This document shows, one piece after another, positions 13,625 through 15,717 of a stretch of 15,717 bases of DNA. Under the pieces are notes generated by a model. It was not told the DNA's origin. It ran no database searches and worked only from the letters and a program-made list of their open reading frames with translations. Position 1 is the stretch's first letter, and every line of letters starts with the position of its first letter. The stretch lies in the NCBI GenBank assembly GCA_003451715.1, contig DMJN01000200.1, positions 1-15,717 on the forward strand. Reading direction: 5' to 3'. Source of the DNA: Gammaproteobacteria bacterium. GTDB lineage: Bacteria; Pseudomonadota; Gammaproteobacteria; Pseudomonadales; Pseudohongiellaceae. Both the position numbers and the translations under genes were made by a program.

Positions 13625-14290
13625 TCATCTGCGTAAACTTAGGGTCCGCCAGCCTCTTTCGCGAGCCTCTGATAGGAGTTGTGCATCGGGGTCGACGGCT
13701 ACTGCTTCGGCTACTCTTTCCAAGAGGGCTAAATCATTAATCGAGTCACTATAAAAAATGCTGTGTGACAGTTGTAATTCGCCATTTGTTCCAAGCCATT
13801 GTTCCAGTTTGGCAACTTTGCCGTCACGGAAACAGGGTATACCTGCGATGTTTCCGGAAAAACCATCGCCGTCCAATTCGAGATCGGTTGCCAGAAGCTG
13901 ATCGACCTCAAATCGTTCCGCGATGGGAGCCGTTATAAAGGCATTGGTCGCGGTGATCATGACGCAGTAATCACCAGCGTCTTTATGGCTTTTTACCAGA
14001 TCCAAACCCTGTTTCAGGATCATGGGTAGAACGGTGTTCTCCATGAATTCGGCTTGCAAGGCATGGCGTTGCTGGGAGCTAAAATCGAGTATTGGAGACA
14101 ATGTGAATTTCACATAAGCATGGATATCCAGATCTCCATTCAGGTAGTTCTTATAGAATTCATCATTAACGGCCCGATGGGCTGCCTCGTCAACCAATTG
14201 CTTGTGAATCAGAAATTCACCCCAAGCATGATCGCTGTCTCCAGCGAGCAGGGTGTTATCCAGATCGAATAGTGCTAATCGTCTAGCCAT
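13625..14290 (-). CDS. HAD-superfamily IB phosphatase (PA0335-like)
   Basis: This protein has 221 residues. All four HAD motifs are present: FDLDNTLL with nucleophile D9 and acid D11, ITATN with T113, K158 in RDGKVAKLEQW, and YSDSINDLALL with D182 and D186. The cap between motifs I and II (about 20-90) is helical, as in subfamily IB with SerB-like enzymes. The position, divergent from rppH-ptsP, matches P. aeruginosa PA0335, which I recall being reported as a histidinol-phosphate phosphatase. The substrate here is inferred from that context only. Phosphoserine or another small phosphomonoester is possible. The gene has a clear -10 box (TATAAT, 14315-14320) about 25 bases before its ATG and is followed by the imelysin gene. 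Confidence 0.85.
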   Translation of the reverse strand: MARRLALFDLDNTLLAGDSDHAWGEFLIHKQLVDEAAHRAVNDEFYKNYLNGDLDIHAYVKFTLSPILDFSSQQRHALQAEFMENTVLPMILKQGLDLVKSHKDAGDYCVMITATNAFITAPIAERFEVDQLLATDLELDGDGFSGNIAGIPCFRDGKVAKLEQWLGTNGELQLSHSIFYSDSINDLALLERVAEAVAVDPDAQLLSEARERGWRTLSLRR

Positions 14291-14314
14291 GGGCCTTGAG
14301 GCTTAAAAAGACGC

Positions 14315-14320
14315 ATTATA
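14315..14320 (-). promoter_or_regulatory. -10 box of the HAD phosphatase gene
   Basis: A perfect TATAAT on the minus strand, with a TG two bases upstream of it. No good -35 lies 16-18 bp upstream, so this may rely on the extended -10 or on an activator. Transcription would start near 14308, giving a leader of about 18 nt. Confidence 0.5.
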
Positions 14321-14378
14321 CCCATTGTGAATCCTGCGCCGCAGGAATATTACCCAAACAGGGACTGATATTACACTC

Positions 14379-14409
14379 GTGTATATATTCTAACTCATTG
14401 AATATACAC
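14379..14409. repeat. Inverted repeat between the HAD gene and rppH
   Basis: GTGTATAT (14379-14386) and ATATACAC (14402-14409) are perfect inverses 15 bases apart. An alternative pairing of GTGTAT-ATTC with GAATATACAC gives ten pairs with a 2-base bulge. It lies about 90 bases before the rppH start and could be a regulator site or a leader hairpin. Confidence 0.5.
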
Positions 14410-14496
14410 AAGAAAGTGAAGGAGCCCCAAGGTTCCGGCATTGATCAACGAAGTTCCCTTGTGAAACAATAGGAGTTTATATTTGTCTAAGGACTG

Positions 14497-14991
14497 ATGA
14501 GTGTGATTGACTCGGAGGGCTTCCGCCCGAATGTGGGGATTGTTATCTGCAATCAGCAGGGCCAATTACTTTGGGCCAAGCGTATAGGTCAACGTGCCTG
14601 GCAGTTTCCCCAGGGAGGAATTAAGCACAGCGAAACATTGGAACAGGCTCTCTACCGAGAGTTGGATGAAGAAGTCGGATTGGCGGCAGATGACATCAAG
14701 ATTCTGCACCAGACAAATGACTGGTTGCATTATCGTCTTCCAAAAAATTTCATTCGTTACCGTGAAGACCCACTCTGTATCGGACAAAAACAGAAATGGT
14801 TCTTGTTGAGCCTGGAGAGTGAAGATAGCAAAGTTGAACTGGAGAAATCTGGTCAGCCCGAGTTTGATGACTGGCGTTGGGTAAGTTACTGGTACCCGGT
14901 TAACCAGGTCATCGAGTTCAAGCGTGATGTTTACCGCAAGGCTCTCAATGAATTAGTTACTCCTCTGAATAACTACGTAAAACAACAATAA
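14497..14991 (+). CDS. rppH: RNA 5'-pyrophosphohydrolase
   Basis: This protein has 164 residues and is very similar to E. coli RppH by eye over the first 150: [20 protein letters not shown], then WQFPQGGI, then [11 protein letters not shown], then [14 protein letters not shown]. The Nudix box GX5EX7REUXEEXGU runs from G40 to L62, with the metal-binding Glu at E58 and E59. The enzyme removes pyrophosphate from the 5' end of triphosphorylated mRNA, which starts RNase E-dependent decay. The positively charged, disordered C-terminal tail of E. coli RppH is shorter here. RBS AAGGA lies before ATG 14497. It is followed by ptsP, the order known from many gammaproteobacteria. Confidence 0.95.
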   Translation: MSVIDSEGFRPNVGIVICNQQGQLLWAKRIGQRAWQFPQGGIKHSETLEQALYRELDEEVGLAADDIKILHQTNDWLHYRLPKNFIRYREDPLCIGQKQKWFLLSLESEDSKVELEKSGQPEFDDWRWVSYWYPVNQVIEFKRDVYRKALNELVTPLNNYVKQQ

Positions 14992-15144
14992 AAACAACTT
15001 TCCTGGGATTAGGATCAGGATAATCACAGATCAAACAGAGGGCCCTGGTCCCCCAAGCCTTACTGAGAAGAAGCCTCTTCTATTTAGGAAGAGCACCACG
15101 GGTATGGCCCGCAAGCTTGACTTGATACATAACCGGAAGTTGAC

Positions 15145-15717
15145 ATGTTGGAACAACTGCGCAGCATAGTTCAGAAAGTTAATGCTGCTAAAGATTTGCA
15201 GTCGGCGCTGGATATCATTGTGCATCGTGTACGCGATGCTCTGGATACTCAAGTGTGTTCCGTCTATTTATTGGATTCAGACATTAATAGCCATGTACTA
15301 ATGGCGTCTGAAGGACTTAACAAGGAAGCGGTTGGGCACGTTAGTCTGGAACTGGGAGAGGGGCTCATTGGATTAGTTGCCAAGCATGCCGAGCCAATAA
15401 ATCTTCAGGATGCGTCCCTGCATCCCAGTTACCACTACCTACAGGAAACCGGGGAAGAAAACTTCCACGCTTTTCTCGGGGTTCCTATCATCCATCATCG
15501 ATCGATCCTCGGCGTGTTGGTCGTACAACATGAAGAGCGGCGCCGCTTCGATGAAAGCGAAGAAGCATTTTTAATCACACTGTCTGCTCAGCTGGCCGGA
15601 GTCATTGCCCATGCTGAAGCCACTGGCGCAATCGAGGGTCTCAGCCCTTCTGGACATAAAACTTCAGACACTGTATTTCATGGCATATCGGGTTCTTCCG
15701 GTGTCGCGATCGGTCAT
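15145..15717 (+). CDS. ptsP: Phosphoenolpyruvate-protein phosphotransferase PtsP (EI-Ntr), 5' part
   Basis: This is the first 191 codons. The gene runs off the window. A GAF domain is complete at about residues 15-160: SALDIIVHRVRDALDTQVCS, then LGEGLIGLVAKHAEPINLQD, then FLGVPIIHHRSILGVLVVQ. The last residues (FHGISGSSGVAIGH) begin the PEP-utilising N-terminal domain, so the domain order matches PtsP. The protein takes phosphate from PEP and passes it to NPr and EIIA-Ntr, and the GAF domain is thought to sense nitrogen state (glutamine and 2-oxoglutarate). ATG 15145 is preceded by GGAAG. It lies 153 bases after rppH, with a 6-bp hairpin (AGAAGA/TCTTCT, 15066-15081) between. The genes are likely cotranscribed or partly so. 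Confidence 0.95.
   Translation, partial: MLEQLRSIVQKVNAAKDLQSALDIIVHRVRDALDTQVCSVYLLDSDINSHVLMASEGLNKEAVGHVSLELGEGLIGLVAKHAEPINLQDASLHPSYHYLQETGEENFHAFLGVPIIHHRSILGVLVVQHEERRRFDESEEAFLITLSAQLAGVIAHAEATGAIEGLSPSGHKTSDTVFHGISGSSGVAIGH

Noticed and set aside
1..15717. Mobile elements, CRISPR arrays, tRNA or rRNA genes, prophage
   Set aside because: I looked for transposase-like frames, regular repeat-spacer series, T-loop sequences and att-like repeats and saw none.

Overview
The window looks like a chromosomal segment of a gammaproteobacterium, with moderate G+C by eye. The best taxonomic evidence is the rppH-ptsP pair with a divergent HAD-IB phosphatase beside it, a neighbourhood known from Pseudomonas and relatives. 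SlyD, DNA polymerase II, a GcvR-type ACT protein and a SutA-like small protein fit the same group. Genus cannot be fixed from this sequence. I see no insertion sequence, prophage, CRISPR array, tRNA or rRNA gene. Most of the window is ordinary housekeeping and accessory chromosome.

Layout. 1-360 is the C-terminal end of an Lhr-type helicase. 361-837 has no protein gene, but on the minus strand it holds a promoter, several hairpins and an intrinsic terminator that together outline an unannotated RNA of about 230 nt (about 649 to 418). 859-2662 carries a PilZ protein, a convergent DUF6164-like membrane protein and a secreted TraB/GumN protein, ended by a bidirectional terminator shared with a small SutA-like gene. 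A solo XRE regulator follows on the minus strand. A gene-free stretch of about 500 bp with repeats leads to a SlyD-type peptidyl-prolyl isomerase.

4460-6775 (minus) is the most unusual coding region. A 401-codon ORF of unknown function ends in TAA, and the same frame stays open after it into a divergent class III nucleotidyl cyclase domain that has no good start of its own. This looks like one roughly 770-residue protein interrupted by a stop codon. An SRPBCC protein, a small PspB-like membrane coiled-coil protein and a Tat-exported sulfite-oxidase-family molybdoenzyme follow.

9414-12339 is polB plus a gcvR-like gene in a probable operon. Convergent to them are a lipoprotein imelysin and an HAD-IB phosphatase. 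Divergent from the phosphatase are rppH (RNA 5' pyrophosphohydrolase) and the start of ptsP (enzyme I of the nitrogen PTS), which runs off the window.

The observations most worth a second look are: (1) the minus-strand RNA at about 418-649, which carries a 13-nt perfect complement of the 16S rRNA 3' end and seven GGA motifs; (2) the in-frame TAA that splits the cyclase gene; (3) a 16-bp palindrome over the GTG start codon of polB.
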